Source of the DNA: Rhodovarius crocodyli
Lineage (GTDB): Bacteria; Pseudomonadota; Alphaproteobacteria; Acetobacterales; Acetobacteraceae
DNA length: 64,000 bases
Direction of reading: 5' to 3'
Assembly (NCBI RefSeq): GCF_004005855.1
Contig: NZ_SACL01000003.1
Location: 1 to 64,000 of the forward strand
Shown: positions 36,044-44,683 of the stretch, one piece after another
How the letters are laid out: the number at the start of each line of letters is the position of its first letter
How positions within the stretch are numbered: position 1 is the first letter of the stretch
The notes under the pieces: generated by a model
What the model saw: only the letters and a program-made list of their open reading frames with translations
Told to the model about the DNA's origin: nothing
The model's database searches: none
Position numbers and translations under genes: made by a program

Positions 36044-38026
36044 ATGCTGTTGATTCTGGCCCTGATGCTGGGGGGCTGCTGCCTGCTGCTGCTGCCTGCC
36101 GCGTTCCGGCTGTGGGCCGTGCTGCGCGTGGCGGCGGCGTTGCTGATGGGCGGCTTCTGCGCCGTCGGCGTGCTGGCGCTGCTGGCGCCGGAGCCCGCGC
36201 CCCTGGCCCTGCCGCTGGGTCCGCCCTGGGCGGCGGCGCTGGTCGGGCTCGATGCCGTCTCCGCCTGGTTCCTCGCGCCGTTGGGCGCGCTCGGCTGCTT
36301 TTCCGCGCTGCTGCTGCGCCCCGCCACCCGGACGGAGCTGATGGCCTTTCCGGCGCTTCTGCTGGGCCTCGTGCTCAGCGCCGTCGCGATGGACGGCTAC
36401 ACGCTGGTGCTGGGTCTGCTGGTGGCGGCGGTGGCGGCCTGGGCCGCGCTGCCTGAACGCCGGGCCGCGCGCCTCATGCTGGGATTCGCGCTGACGGGCG
36501 GCCTGTGCCTGATGGCGGGCTTCGCGCTGATGTCGGCCGGTGCCGGTTCGCTCGGATTCGCGGCCCTGCGCGCCAGCCCGCCCGAGGGCTGGGTGGCCGG
36601 CGCCGTGCTGGTGCTGGCCCTGCTGGGGGCGGCGTCGCTGGGCGGCCTCGCGCCGCTGCATGGCTGGATGGCCGGCGCGCTGTCGGCGGCACCCGCCCAG
36701 GTGGCGCCGCTGCTGGGCGGCGCGCTGCCGGCGCTGGCCCTGCTGGCCGCGCTGCGCGTGGTGCTGGAGCTGACGGGCCCTGCCCAGCCTTCCTGGTGGG
36801 GTGTGGCGCCCCTGATGCTGGGCGGATTCGCGGTGCTGATCGGTGGCTTCCGCGCCCTGGTCGAGGACGGGCTGCGCGGCGTGCTGGCGGGCGCCGTCAC
36901 GGCGGGGCTCGGCCTGTTCGCGCTGGGGCTCGGCCTCGCGCTGCTGTTCCGGGGTTCGGACATGGATGTGCCGGCGGCGCTTGCCTTGTCCGGCGCGCTG
37001 CTGGCCGGGGTGCATCTGATGCTGGGCGGCGGGCTGCTGGCCCTGGCATTGAGCGTGGTGCAGATGCAGGCGGGCCCGGTGGCGGGCGCGCGGCTGGATG
37101 CGCTGGGCGGGCTGTCCCACAACATGCCGCTGGCCGCCGGTGCGGCCCTGGTGGCGGGGCTGTCGGTGGCGGCGCTGCCGCCCTTCGCGGGTTTCGCCGC
37201 GCTGTGGCTGCTGCTGCAGGGGCTGCTGGCCGCCTGGCGCACCCAGCAGGCGCTGTATCAGTTCGCGGCCCTTGGCACGCTGACCATGCTGGGCCTGGGC
37301 ATGGGGCTGCTGGCCATGGCCATGGTGCGGCTGTGGGGCATGGTGTTCCTGGGCCGCCCGCGTTCCCCCCGCGTGGCGGGCGCCGAGGACGCGCCGGGCC
37401 CGGCCCGTGCCGCGCTGCTGTTCCCCTCCCTCGCGTTGCTGGGGTTGGGCGGGCTGCCCTCGCTGGCCATGGCGCTGATGCAGGGCGCGGTCGAGCAATT
37501 GATGGGCGGGCCCGCGCCCGCCTCCATCCTGGGCCTGGCGGCCGGCGATGCCGGCGCGCGTTATCTCGTGCTGCCGATCCTGGCCGTGATGGCCGGGCTG
37601 ATGGCGCTGCTGTGGTGGGTGGCGCGCCGCCGCGCGGCCCGCGGCGCCACGGCCGGCCCCGCCGAGGCCCCGCTGTGGCAGGGCGGCTTCCAGGCGCCGC
37701 CGCCGCACATGCCCTTCGGCGATCCGCAGTCCCAGGTCTCGGCCGAGGGCTTCGCCGCCCCGGTGCTGGCCGTGCTGGGCGGGCCGCTCGGCGGCTATCA
37801 GTCGCGCGTGGTCGCGGCCCCGCCGGGGTCGCTTGCGACGGCGCGGCATGAATCCCGCTGGCGCGACCCGTTCCTGAAGGGGCTCGGCCGGCTGACGTCG
37901 CTGCGGCACCAGGCCAGCCTGCTGGCCGAGCGCGGCCGCCTGCCCAGCCCGCGCGCGGCCCTGCGCGTGGGCTTCGCGGCGGTGGTCGTGCTGCTCGTCA
38001 TCCTCGCGCTGGTGGAACGCCCATGA
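36044..38026 (+). CDS. Hydrogenase-4-like subunit B (complex I antiporter-type membrane subunit), degenerate
   Basis: 660 aa, about 14-16 helices, related to HyfB/HycC/NuoL. The recognisable core is LAPLHGWMAGALSAAPAQVA (203-222). In HyfB relatives this is followed by a helix with a proton-path Lys (SGVMIKTG); here it reads GGALPALA, so the Lys is lost. The Glu in the WELMSL helix is also not found (around 125-135). The start is ATG 36044. It is the first gene of a six-gene operon in which every junction overlaps or nearly touches. It probably has a structural or altered role in the membrane arm. Confidence 0.85.
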   Translation: MLLILALMLGGCCLLLLPAAFRLWAVLRVAAALLMGGFCAVGVLALLAPEPAPLALPLGPPWAAALVGLDAVSAWFLAPLGALGCFSALLLRPATRTELMAFPALLLGLVLSAVAMDGYTLVLGLLVAAVAAWAALPERRAARLMLGFALTGGLCLMAGFALMSAGAGSLGFAALRASPPEGWVAGAVLVLALLGAASLGGLAPLHGWMAGALSAAPAQVAPLLGGALPALALLAALRVVLELTGPAQPSWWGVAPLMLGGFAVLIGGFRALVEDGLRGVLAGAVTAGLGLFALGLGLALLFRGSDMDVPAALALSGALLAGVHLMLGGGLLALALSVVQMQAGPVAGARLDALGGLSHNMPLAAGAALVAGLSVAALPPFAGFAALWLLLQGLLAAWRTQQALYQFAALGTLTMLGLGMGLLAMAMVRLWGMVFLGRPRSPRVAGAEDAPGPARAALLFPSLALLGLGGLPSLAMALMQGAVEQLMGGPAPASILGLAAGDAGARYLVLPILAVMAGLMALLWWVARRRAARGATAGPAEAPLWQGGFQAPPPHMPFGDPQSQVSAEGFAAPVLAVLGGPLGGYQSRVVAAPPGSLATARHESRWRDPFLKGLGRLTSLRHQASLLAERGRLPSPRAALRVGFAAVVVLLVILALVERP

Positions 38027-38943
38027 TCCTCAGCATCACCGCGACCGTCCTGGCGCAATGGCTGCATGGGGCGCTGGTGCTGGCTCTGGCGCCGTTGCTG
38101 GCCGGGCTGCTGGCCATGATGGGGGCGCGGCTGCGCGGGCGGCGCATGCCTTCCGTGCTCGACCCCTGGCGCGAGATCTGGCGCCGCTGCCGCCAGCGCC
38201 CCGTGCTGGCGCAGACGGCGGGGCCCGTGACGCGCTGCGCCCCCTATGTGGCCACCGCCAGCACCTGGCTGGCGCTGATGCTGGTGCCGGGTTTCGCCCT
38301 GGGCATGGCGCTGGCACCGGTGGGGGATGTGCTGGTCATCCTGGGGCTGCTCGGCCTGTCGCGCGCCGCCGCGGCGCTGGCGGAAATGGACGCCGGCACC
38401 GCCGAGGGCGGGCTGCGCGCCTCCTCCCGCCTCTCGGTGGCGGCCTTTGCCGCGCCGGTGCTGCTGCTGGGCCTGCTGGTGCTGGTGATGCTGTCGGGCA
38501 GCAGCAACCTGGACACCATCGCGGCCTATGTGCGCGAAAACCCGCCGGGCCCGCATGTGCCCCTGGCGCTGACGGCCGCCGCCATGCTGGCCGTGGCGCT
38601 GGCCGGCGCGCTGGGCGTGGCCGATACCGACAGCGTGCCCGCCGAGGCCAGCGGCCGCCATCTGGCGCTGTGGCGGCTTGAGGCCGCGATGCGGCTGATG
38701 CTGTGGCTGTGCCTGCCCGCCGCGCTGTTCCTGCCCTGGGGCCTGGTGCCGGCCGACGAAGGGCCGCTGGCCTGGCTGCTGGGCATGGTGGCCTGGCTGG
38801 CCAAGCTGGTGCTGCTGGCCGGGCTTCTGGCCCTGCTGCGCGGGCGCGGCCTGCCGGCCCGGCGGCCGCAATTCCTGGGCGCCGCCCTGTTGCTGGCGGC
38901 ACTCGCCGCCGCCCTCATGTTCGTATCCACGGGGCTTGCCTGA
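38023..38943 (+). CDS. Hydrogenase-4-like subunit C (NuoH/HycD-like membrane subunit), degenerate
   Basis: 306 aa, about 8 helices. Similarity to HycD/HyfC is seen in GRRMPSVLDPWREI (39-52), the ALAEMDAGTAEGG loop near 121 and EASGRHLALW near 206. By eye against E. coli HycD, the GASREAM...VEP segment becomes RASSRLS...AAP, removing two acidic residues, and the conserved PFDLAEAEQEL stretch is shortened and absent. These normally form the quinone-site/E-channel linking redox to proton movement. It overlaps the previous gene by 4 bp and the next by 1 bp. Confidence 0.82.
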   Translation: MILSITATVLAQWLHGALVLALAPLLAGLLAMMGARLRGRRMPSVLDPWREIWRRCRQRPVLAQTAGPVTRCAPYVATASTWLALMLVPGFALGMALAPVGDVLVILGLLGLSRAAAALAEMDAGTAEGGLRASSRLSVAAFAAPVLLLGLLVLVMLSGSSNLDTIAAYVRENPPGPHVPLALTAAAMLAVALAGALGVADTDSVPAEASGRHLALWRLEAAMRLMLWLCLPAALFLPWGLVPADEGPLAWLLGMVAWLAKLVLLAGLLALLRGRGLPARRPQFLGAALLLAALAAALMFVSTGLA

Positions 38944-39533
38944 TGACGTCCGGCTTCGACCACGCGCTGGTGGGCGCCCTGCTGCTGACCGGCTTCCTGA
39001 TGCTGCCTTCCCGGCGGCCGGTTATCCTGCTGCGGCTGCTGGCGGTGCAGGGCGCCCTTCTGGCTCTGGCTGCCGCCTGGCAGGCCTGGGCGCAGGAAAG
39101 CCTGCCGCTGGCGGTGGTGGCGCTGGTGGTGCTGGGCAGCCAGGCGGCCGCCGTTCCCATCGCGCTCAGCCGCCTGGAATGGGGCCCGCCCGAGCCCGGC
39201 CTGCCCATCCTGCCCGCCATGCTGCTGGGCTGCGGGCTGGTGGCGCTGGCCATCCTGGTGGTGCTGCCGGTGGCCCCTGGCGTAACCGCCATGGCACGGC
39301 AGGACCTGGCGCTGATCCTGGCCTTCCTGCTGGTGGGGCTGCTGGGGCTGGCCTGGCGCCGCCCCGGGCTGGGGCAGGCCGCCAGCCTGATCGGCTGCGG
39401 CCACGCGCTGATGCTGGCCATCGTGTCCGCCCGGGGCATGCCCTTCGTGCTGGAGATCACGGTCGGGCTGATGCTGCTGCTGGCCACGGGGCTTATCGGG
39501 TTGCGGGCGCGCCTGCTGGGAGGGCTGGCATGA
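38943..39533 (+). CDS. Hydrogenase-4-like subunit E (HyfE)
   Basis: 196 aa with six or more hydrophobic helices. HyfE is a small membrane subunit typical of hydrogenase-4 and related complexes, resembling a fusion of NuoK with an extra part. Segments such as LILAFLLVGLLGLAWRRPGLGQ and GMPFVLEITVGLML fit. The start is ATG 38943, overlapping the previous stop as TGATG, and the end overlaps the next gene by 4 bp. Confidence 0.8.
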   Translation: MTSGFDHALVGALLLTGFLMLPSRRPVILLRLLAVQGALLALAAAWQAWAQESLPLAVVALVVLGSQAAAVPIALSRLEWGPPEPGLPILPAMLLGCGLVALAILVVLPVAPGVTAMARQDLALILAFLLVGLLGLAWRRPGLGQAASLIGCGHALMLAIVSARGMPFVLEITVGLMLLLATGLIGLRARLLGGLA

Positions 39534-40879
39534 TCGCGCTGGCCCTGGTCCTGCTGCCGGCGCTGGGGGCGCTGCTGGTCGCCGCCCTGCCGCGCGCGGC
39601 GGCCATTCTGCAACCCCTGCTGTGCGCCCTCTGGGCCGCGCTGTCCGTGCTGCTGGCGATGGCGGAGCCCGAGCCCGGCATCGTGGCCGCCGACGTGCTG
39701 AACCTGCCCTTCGTGCTGGCCGTCGCCTTCGGCGCGCTGCTGCTGTCCCTGATGCCGGTGCCCGCCGAGGACCGCCCCTGGCATGCCGGGGTGCAGGCCA
39801 TGCTGGGCGGCGCCATGCTGTCCATGCTCGGCCAGAACATGACGCTGTCCTGGCTGGGGCTGGAGGTGGCGCTGCTGGGCGCCATGCTGCCCCTGGCGCT
39901 GGCCGCCCCGCGCGCGGGGTGGAAGCTGTTCCTGCTGGGCGGGGTGGGGCTGGGGCTGACGCTGTTCGGCCTGGTGGCCGTGCATGTGGCGGCGCCCGAG
40001 GCCCTGTTGCACTGGCCCGCCCTGCAGGCGCGCGGCATCGAGACGATGGACCCGATGCTGCTGGCGCTGGGCTTCGTGCTGGCGCTGGCGGGCTGCGGGG
40101 CGCTGCTGTCGCTGGCACCCTTCCATGCCTGGTGGCCCGACACGGCCGGCGAGGCGCCGAGCCGCATCGCCGCGCTGTTCCCGCTGCTGCTGGCGCCTTC
40201 GGCCCTGCACATGCTGCTGCGGATCAAGGCGCTGGCCGGGGGCAACATGTCCGCCTGGTCGCTGCTGGCGCTCGGCGTGGGCACCATGCTGCTCGCCTCG
40301 CTCAGCCTGTACCGCAAGCGCGATGCCGGGCGGATGCTGGGCCTGGCCTCCATGCTGCAGCTGGGTGCGGCGGCGGCGGGCTTCGGCCTGGGCGGGCCCG
40401 CCGGCAATCTGGCCGGGTTGCTGATCCTGCTGGGCCACGGGCTGGGGGCCGCCGCCGGCTGGGTGGCGCTGGGCGCCGCCATGCGCCTGAAGGACAGCCG
40501 GCGCCTGGGCGGCATCTCCGGCCTGATGGCCGGCAGCCCGGGCCTCGGCTGGGCGCTGATGCTGGCGCTGCTGGCGCTGGCCTGCCTGCCGCCTTTCCTG
40601 CCCTTTGCCGGGGCCTTCCTGCTGCTGACCAGCGCGGGGCGCCAGGCGCCCTGGCTGATGCCGCCGCTGCTGCTGGCGCTGCTGCTGGGCGCCGCCGCCC
40701 TGGCGCGCGCCGCCCAGCGCCTGTGCATGGGCCCCGCCACCGCCGATGCCGAGGCCCCGCCGGGCTGGCGCGTGCTGGCCCCGGCCTGGGCTGCGCTGGC
40801 CCTGGCGCTGCTGGGCGCGCTGGCCATGCCCGGCCCCTTCGCCGCCCTGCTTGCCGCCGCGGCGGAGGCCGCACGATGA
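39530..40879 (+). CDS. Hydrogenase-4-like subunit F (HyfF, antiporter-type membrane subunit)
   Basis: 449 aa, about 13-14 helices, NuoN/NuoL-like. Unlike the first gene of the operon it keeps the expected charged residues: E112 in WLGLEVALLG, K132 in GWKLFLLGG, H199 in LAPFHAWWPDTAGEAPS and K233 in LLRIKAL. It is therefore the best candidate for ion translocation in this complex. ATG 39530 overlaps the HyfE stop. Confidence 0.85.
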   Translation: MIALALVLLPALGALLVAALPRAAAILQPLLCALWAALSVLLAMAEPEPGIVAADVLNLPFVLAVAFGALLLSLMPVPAEDRPWHAGVQAMLGGAMLSMLGQNMTLSWLGLEVALLGAMLPLALAAPRAGWKLFLLGGVGLGLTLFGLVAVHVAAPEALLHWPALQARGIETMDPMLLALGFVLALAGCGALLSLAPFHAWWPDTAGEAPSRIAALFPLLLAPSALHMLLRIKALAGGNMSAWSLLALGVGTMLLASLSLYRKRDAGRMLGLASMLQLGAAAAGFGLGGPAGNLAGLLILLGHGLGAAAGWVALGAAMRLKDSRRLGGISGLMAGSPGLGWALMLALLALACLPPFLPFAGAFLLLTSAGRQAPWLMPPLLLALLLGAAALARAAQRLCMGPATADAEAPPGWRVLAPAWAALALALLGALAMPGPFAALLAAAAEAAR

Positions 40880-40899
40880 TCACTGGCGGAGGCCGCCCG

Positions 40900-42339
40900 A
40901 TGACCGCCACCGAATGGCTCACCGCCCCGCAATGGGAGGCCCTGGCCGCCGATGCGGAACTGCCCCTGCTGGCCCTGTGGGGGGAGCCCGGCATCGTCCG
41001 CGCCGCCTTCCAGGACGGCGACGCCCTGCGCCTGGTGGCGCTGCTGGCGGAGGACGGGCAGTACCCCAGCCTTTCCCGCGCGCGGCCCTCGGCAGCCTTG
41101 TTCGAGCGCGCGGCGCATGATCTGTGGGCGCTGGAGCCCGTCGGCACGCCGGATGGCCGCCCCTGGCTCGACCACGGCAACTGGCCGGTGCTGAACCCGC
41201 TCTCGGGCCGGCCGGTGCGGCACGCCACCCCGCCCTCCCTGCCGGAATTCCTTCCCGCCGAGGGCGAGGCCCTGCATCGCCTGCCCATGGGCCCGATCCT
41301 GCCGGGCATCGGGGAGCCGGGCTACCTGCATCTCTCGGTCGCGGGCGAGACCATCGTGCGGCTGGAGGCCCGGCTGGGCTATGCGCACAAGGGCACGCTG
41401 GGGCTGATGCCCGGCAAGTCGCCCCGCGCCGCCGCGCGCTTTCCGGCGCGCATGCAGGCCGAGGCGACGGTGGCCCATTCCCTCGCCTTCGCCCTGGCCG
41501 CAGAGCGCGCGACCGGTGCCGAGGTGCCGCCCCGCGCCATCGCCCTGCGTGCCGTGATGGCCGAGATCGAGCGTATCGCGGTGCATCTGCGCGTCTGGCA
41601 GCAGGTGCTGGAACTGGCCGGGCCCTCGCCGCTGGCCGACCAGGCGGGCCTCGCCCGCGAAACCCTGCTGGCGGCCAGCCAGATCGCCTTCGGCCACCGG
41701 CTTCTGATGGACCGCGTGATGCCCGGCGGCGTCGCGCTGGACCTGGAGGAGCGCGGCCTGTCCATCCTGCGCGACGCGCTGCTGCTGCTGGCGCAGGACC
41801 TGCCGCGCCTGGGCCGCGCCACCCTGCGCCACGGCCCGCTGATGGAGGCGCTGGCGGGGCTGGGCACCATTCGCCACGACCAGGCGCGCGCCTATGCCAC
41901 CGGCGGCCCCACCGCGCGTGCCAGCGCGGTGATGACCGATGCGCGGATGCTGGGCGACACGCCCTATGTCGAGCTCGACCTCGAGATCCCGCTGCAGGCC
42001 GATGGCGATGCCGCCGCCCGGCTGGAGCAGCGCATCGCCGAAACCGTGGAAAGCCGGCGCCTGCTGGCCACCATGCTGGATGCCCTGCCCGATGGCCCCG
42101 TCTCGGTTTCCCTGCCGCAGCGCGCCGGAGAGGGCGCGGCGCTGGTCGAGGCCGCGCACGGCCCCTGCCTTGCCTGGCTCGCGCTGGATGATGGCGGGCT
42201 GATCCGCGCGGCCATGGCCCGCGATCCGGGCTGGGGCCTGTGGCCCCTGCTGGAGGCCGCCGCCCCCGGCACCACCACCGAACGCCTGCCGCTGCTGATG
42301 GCGGGGCTGGGCCTGACCATGAGCGGGATGGACCTATGA
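40900..42339 (+). CDS. Hydrogenase-4-like large subunit (NuoC/NuoD-like) lacking NiFe ligands
   Basis: 479 aa. The N-terminal part (to about 110) is NuoC-like, with FERAAHDLWAL and GTPDGRPWLDHGNWP; the rest is a NuoD/hydrogenase large-subunit fold with YAHKGTLGLM near 161. The first NiFe motif, DRVCGICGFAHS in HycE, reads ARMQAEATVAHS here (183-194), and the C-terminal DPCxxC motif is replaced by TMSGMDL at the end. No cysteine pair remains, so nickel cannot be bound. This is the pattern of Ehr (hydrogenase-related) complexes. The ATG at 40900 has GGAGG 7 bp upstream; ATG 40876 overlapping the HyfF stop is the alternative. Confidence 0.87.
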   Translation: MTATEWLTAPQWEALAADAELPLLALWGEPGIVRAAFQDGDALRLVALLAEDGQYPSLSRARPSAALFERAAHDLWALEPVGTPDGRPWLDHGNWPVLNPLSGRPVRHATPPSLPEFLPAEGEALHRLPMGPILPGIGEPGYLHLSVAGETIVRLEARLGYAHKGTLGLMPGKSPRAAARFPARMQAEATVAHSLAFALAAERATGAEVPPRAIALRAVMAEIERIAVHLRVWQQVLELAGPSPLADQAGLARETLLAASQIAFGHRLLMDRVMPGGVALDLEERGLSILRDALLLLAQDLPRLGRATLRHGPLMEALAGLGTIRHDQARAYATGGPTARASAVMTDARMLGDTPYVELDLEIPLQADGDAAARLEQRIAETVESRRLLATMLDALPDGPVSVSLPQRAGEGAALVEAAHGPCLAWLALDDGGLIRAAMARDPGWGLWPLLEAAAPGTTTERLPLLMAGLGLTMSGMDL

Positions 42340-42842
42340 AGCTGCCGCGCATCCTGGCCCGCCCGATCGCCGCGGCGCCCCCGCATCCCTCGGTGCAGCT
42401 CGTCTCGGACCTCGCGGCGCGGCTGGAGGCCAGCGCGCGCCGGCGCCTGGGCCGGGGGCTGGCCCTGCGCCACATCGGCACCGGCGGCTGCGACGGCTGC
42501 GCGCTGGAACTTATCGCGGCCCGCAGCCTGGTGCATGAGCTGGACAGCCTGGGCCTGCGCTTCGTGGACAGCCCGCGCCACGCCGACGCCCTGCTGGTCA
42601 GCGGCCCCGTGACCCGCAACATGCGCGAGGCCCTGGAACAGGCCCGCGCCGCGATGCCGGAACCGGGCTTCGTCGTGGCACTCGGCGACTGCGCCATGGA
42701 TGGCGGCGTGTTCAAGGGCAGCTACGCCGTCGAGGGCGGGGTGGAGGCCGTGATGCCGCCCGACCTGCGCATCCCCGGCTGCCCGCCCAACCCGCGCCAG
42801 GTGCTGGAGGGGCTGCTGGCCTTGATGGAGGCCCAGGCATGA
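42336..42842 (+). CDS. Hydrogenase-4-like small subunit (HyfI/NuoB-like, one 4Fe-4S cluster)
   Basis: 168 aa. The N2-type cluster ligands are present: C52 and C55 in GGCDGCALE, C119 in LGDCAMDGG and C149 in IPGCPPNP. It would carry the electron to the large subunit. It overlaps that gene by 4 bp and ends the operon. No ferredoxin-type subunit (HyfA, HyfH or NuoI-like) is encoded in the run, so the electron donor is missing or encoded elsewhere. Confidence 0.9.
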   Translation: MKLPRILARPIAAAPPHPSVQLVSDLAARLEASARRRLGRGLALRHIGTGGCDGCALELIAARSLVHELDSLGLRFVDSPRHADALLVSGPVTRNMREALEQARAAMPEPGFVVALGDCAMDGGVFKGSYAVEGGVEAVMPPDLRIPGCPPNPRQVLEGLLALMEAQA

Positions 42843-42870
42843 AAAGACGTTTCGGGTAAACATCTTGTGT

Positions 42871-42888
42871 ATCCCGCAATTGCGGGAT
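42871..42888. promoter_or_regulatory. Perfect 18-bp palindrome behind the hydrogenase-4-like operon
   Basis: ATCCCGCAATTGCGGGAT reads the same on both strands with no spacer. It lies 28 bp after the operon end and about 90 bp before the small gene at 42979. Its lack of a loop and of a T-run suits a protein-binding site for the downstream gene better than a terminator. Confidence 0.45.
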
Positions 42889-42978
42889 GGCCATCATTCC
42901 ACGGGCCTGAGCAAATAAATCCTTGAGCAAGCCGTATTTTCACTGCCTGTTCACTGGAGCTTGCAATTGGTCACGCCC

Positions 42979-43233
42979 ATGGACAGCGAAAACGATCCGG
43001 CGCGGAACAGTACAGGGCGTGCCGTGCGGCGGGCGTTGCTCCTGGCATTGCGGGCGGGCCTGCGCGCCCAGCCCGAGCGGCTGGAGGATCTGGCCGAGGA
43101 ATTGCGGGCAAGCCTGGCTGAATCACCCTCCCCCGACGGGGTGGATGTGGTCGAGGACGCGGCCCACCGCGCCATCGTCGCCGCCGAGCTTGAGGCCGCG
43201 CTGCGCCAGCTGCGCAGCGAGTTCGGCCACTGA
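42979..43233 (+). CDS. Small hypothetical protein, unknown function
   Basis: 84 aa, soluble, strongly helical and charged (RAVRRALLLALRAGLRAQPE, then acidic repeats of E/D/A/L). No family recognised. The start is ATG 42979 (MDSENDPARN); a TTG at 42961 in the same frame with GGAG just before it is possible. The preceding AT-rich 120 bp look like a promoter, and the palindrome at 42871 lies in it. It ends 40 bp from the convergent histidine kinase gene. The C-rich gap (43236-43275) has three short CAGGCCCC-type repeats. Confidence 0.5.
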   Translation: MDSENDPARNSTGRAVRRALLLALRAGLRAQPERLEDLAEELRASLAESPSPDGVDVVEDAAHRAIVAAELEAALRQLRSEFGH

Positions 43234-43273
43234 CCCTCAGGCCCCCCTTCAGGCCCCCCCTCAGGCCCCTCAC

Positions 43274-44683
43274 TCAGGCAATGAAACGCCCCGGCAGCAC
43301 CAGCCGCGCCAGCAGCCCGCCCAGCTTCTGGCCCCGTTCCAGCACCAGCGCGCCGTTATAGAGCGAGGCCAGGTCCGACACGATCGCGAGGCCGAGGCCG
43401 CTGCCGGGCGCGGTTTCGTCCAGCCGCACGCCGCGCACCAGCGCCGCCGCGTCCTGGCCTTCCGCCAGGCCGGGGCCGTCATCCTCCACCTCGATCAGGA
43501 TATGGCCGGGGCCGCCGCCGCGCACGCGGCATTCGACCCGGCTCTTCGACCATTTGCAGGCGTTTTCCATCAGGTTGCCCAGCATCTCGGTCAGGTCCTG
43601 CGGGTCGGCCCGGGTGCGGGCGGTGTCCTTGCCCAGCACCAGCACCTCCACCCCCTTGGACGCGAACAGCCGCCGCAGGGCGGAGGCCAGGGTATGCGCG
43701 GCCGCGGTGGGGGAGGCCTCGGCCCCCGCCGCACCCGCCAGGGCGCCGGCGCGGGCGCGCCGCAGATGATGCTGCACCAGCCGTTCCAGCGTGGCCGCCT
43801 GGGCGCGCGCGACCGATGTCTCGCCCCGTTCCAGCGCGTTGCGCAGCACGGCGATGGGTGTCTTCAGCGCATGGGCCAGATTGCCCACATGGGTGCGCGC
43901 GCGTTCCAACGTGGCCCGGTTCTGCTCGATCAGCGCCTCGATCTCATGCACCAGCGGCGCGACCTCACGCGGGGCGGTCAGGTCCACATGCTCGCGCAGG
44001 CCCTCGCGCACCTCGGCGATTTCCTGCTGGGCGCGGCGCAGCGGCGACAGCGCCCACACCACCAGGATGCCCACCGCCGCCACCACCCCGGTGCCCAGCC
44101 CCATGAAGGCCAGCACGAGGCCGCGCTGCAGGCGCTGGATCTCTTGGTCGGTCGGCAGGCGCGTCACGGCCACCTGCACCGTGACCCGCACGGCGGGCAT
44201 GCGCCGGGTTTCCAGCTGGATGTGCCGCTCGACCAGGCGCAGCGGCTCGTCGCGCGGGCCGATGATGTCCTCGTTGCGCGGCTCCGCATCCTGGCGGGGT
44301 GCCGGCAGCCGCTGGTCCCACAGGGAACGCGAGGTGGTGACGAGCCCGCTGTCGGTCGTCATCTGCCAGTAGTGGCCGGACAGGGGGCGGTCGAATTCCG
44401 GCTCGCTGACCGCGCGCGCCAGATAGGGGCCGCGCGCCGGGTCCAGCGAGGCCGCCGCCACGATGGCATCCAGCAGCGAGACCATGCGCGCGTCGGCCTC
44501 TGCCTCGATGCGGGATTCGGTCATGCGCACGACGAACCAGCCCGTCACGCCCAGGCCGATGGCCACCCACAACCCCACCAGCAGCGCCAGGCGCCGCGTC
44601 AGGCTGCCGCGCACGCGGATGACCGCGCGCGGCCCCAGCCTGCCGTCGGAGGATGTTTCCGGGGCAGGCAGGGGCGCGTTCAT
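43274..44683 (-). CDS. PhoQ-like sensor histidine kinase
   Basis: 469 aa. Transmembrane helices at about 32-53 and 189-211 enclose a periplasmic sensor domain of about 135 residues, followed by HAMP (211-262) and H271 in VGNLAHALKTPIAVL, the box typical of PhoQ-like kinases. The ATPase domain has NLMENACKW, DDGPGL and GSGLGLAIV. Its ATG overlaps the response regulator stop by 4 bp, so the pair is one operon read leftwards. The signal could be Mg2+, low pH or envelope stress by analogy only. Confidence 0.92.
   Translation of the reverse strand: MNAPLPAPETSSDGRLGPRAVIRVRGSLTRRLALLVGLWVAIGLGVTGWFVVRMTESRIEAEADARMVSLLDAIVAAASLDPARGPYLARAVSEPEFDRPLSGHYWQMTTDSGLVTTSRSLWDQRLPAPRQDAEPRNEDIIGPRDEPLRLVERHIQLETRRMPAVRVTVQVAVTRLPTDQEIQRLQRGLVLAFMGLGTGVVAAVGILVVWALSPLRRAQQEIAEVREGLREHVDLTAPREVAPLVHEIEALIEQNRATLERARTHVGNLAHALKTPIAVLRNALERGETSVARAQAATLERLVQHHLRRARAGALAGAAGAEASPTAAAHTLASALRRLFASKGVEVLVLGKDTARTRADPQDLTEMLGNLMENACKWSKSRVECRVRGGGPGHILIEVEDDGPGLAEGQDAAALVRGVRLDETAPGSGLGLAIVSDLASLYNGALVLERGQKLGGLLARLVLPGRFIA

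Noticed and set aside
40900-42842. Active group 4 NiFe hydrogenase
   Set aside because: Both CxxC motifs for nickel are absent from the large subunit, so hydrogen chemistry is not supported.
42839-42859. Six-codon frame overlapping the end of the small subunit gene
   Set aside because: Very short, no ribosome site or conservation evidence; probably chance.
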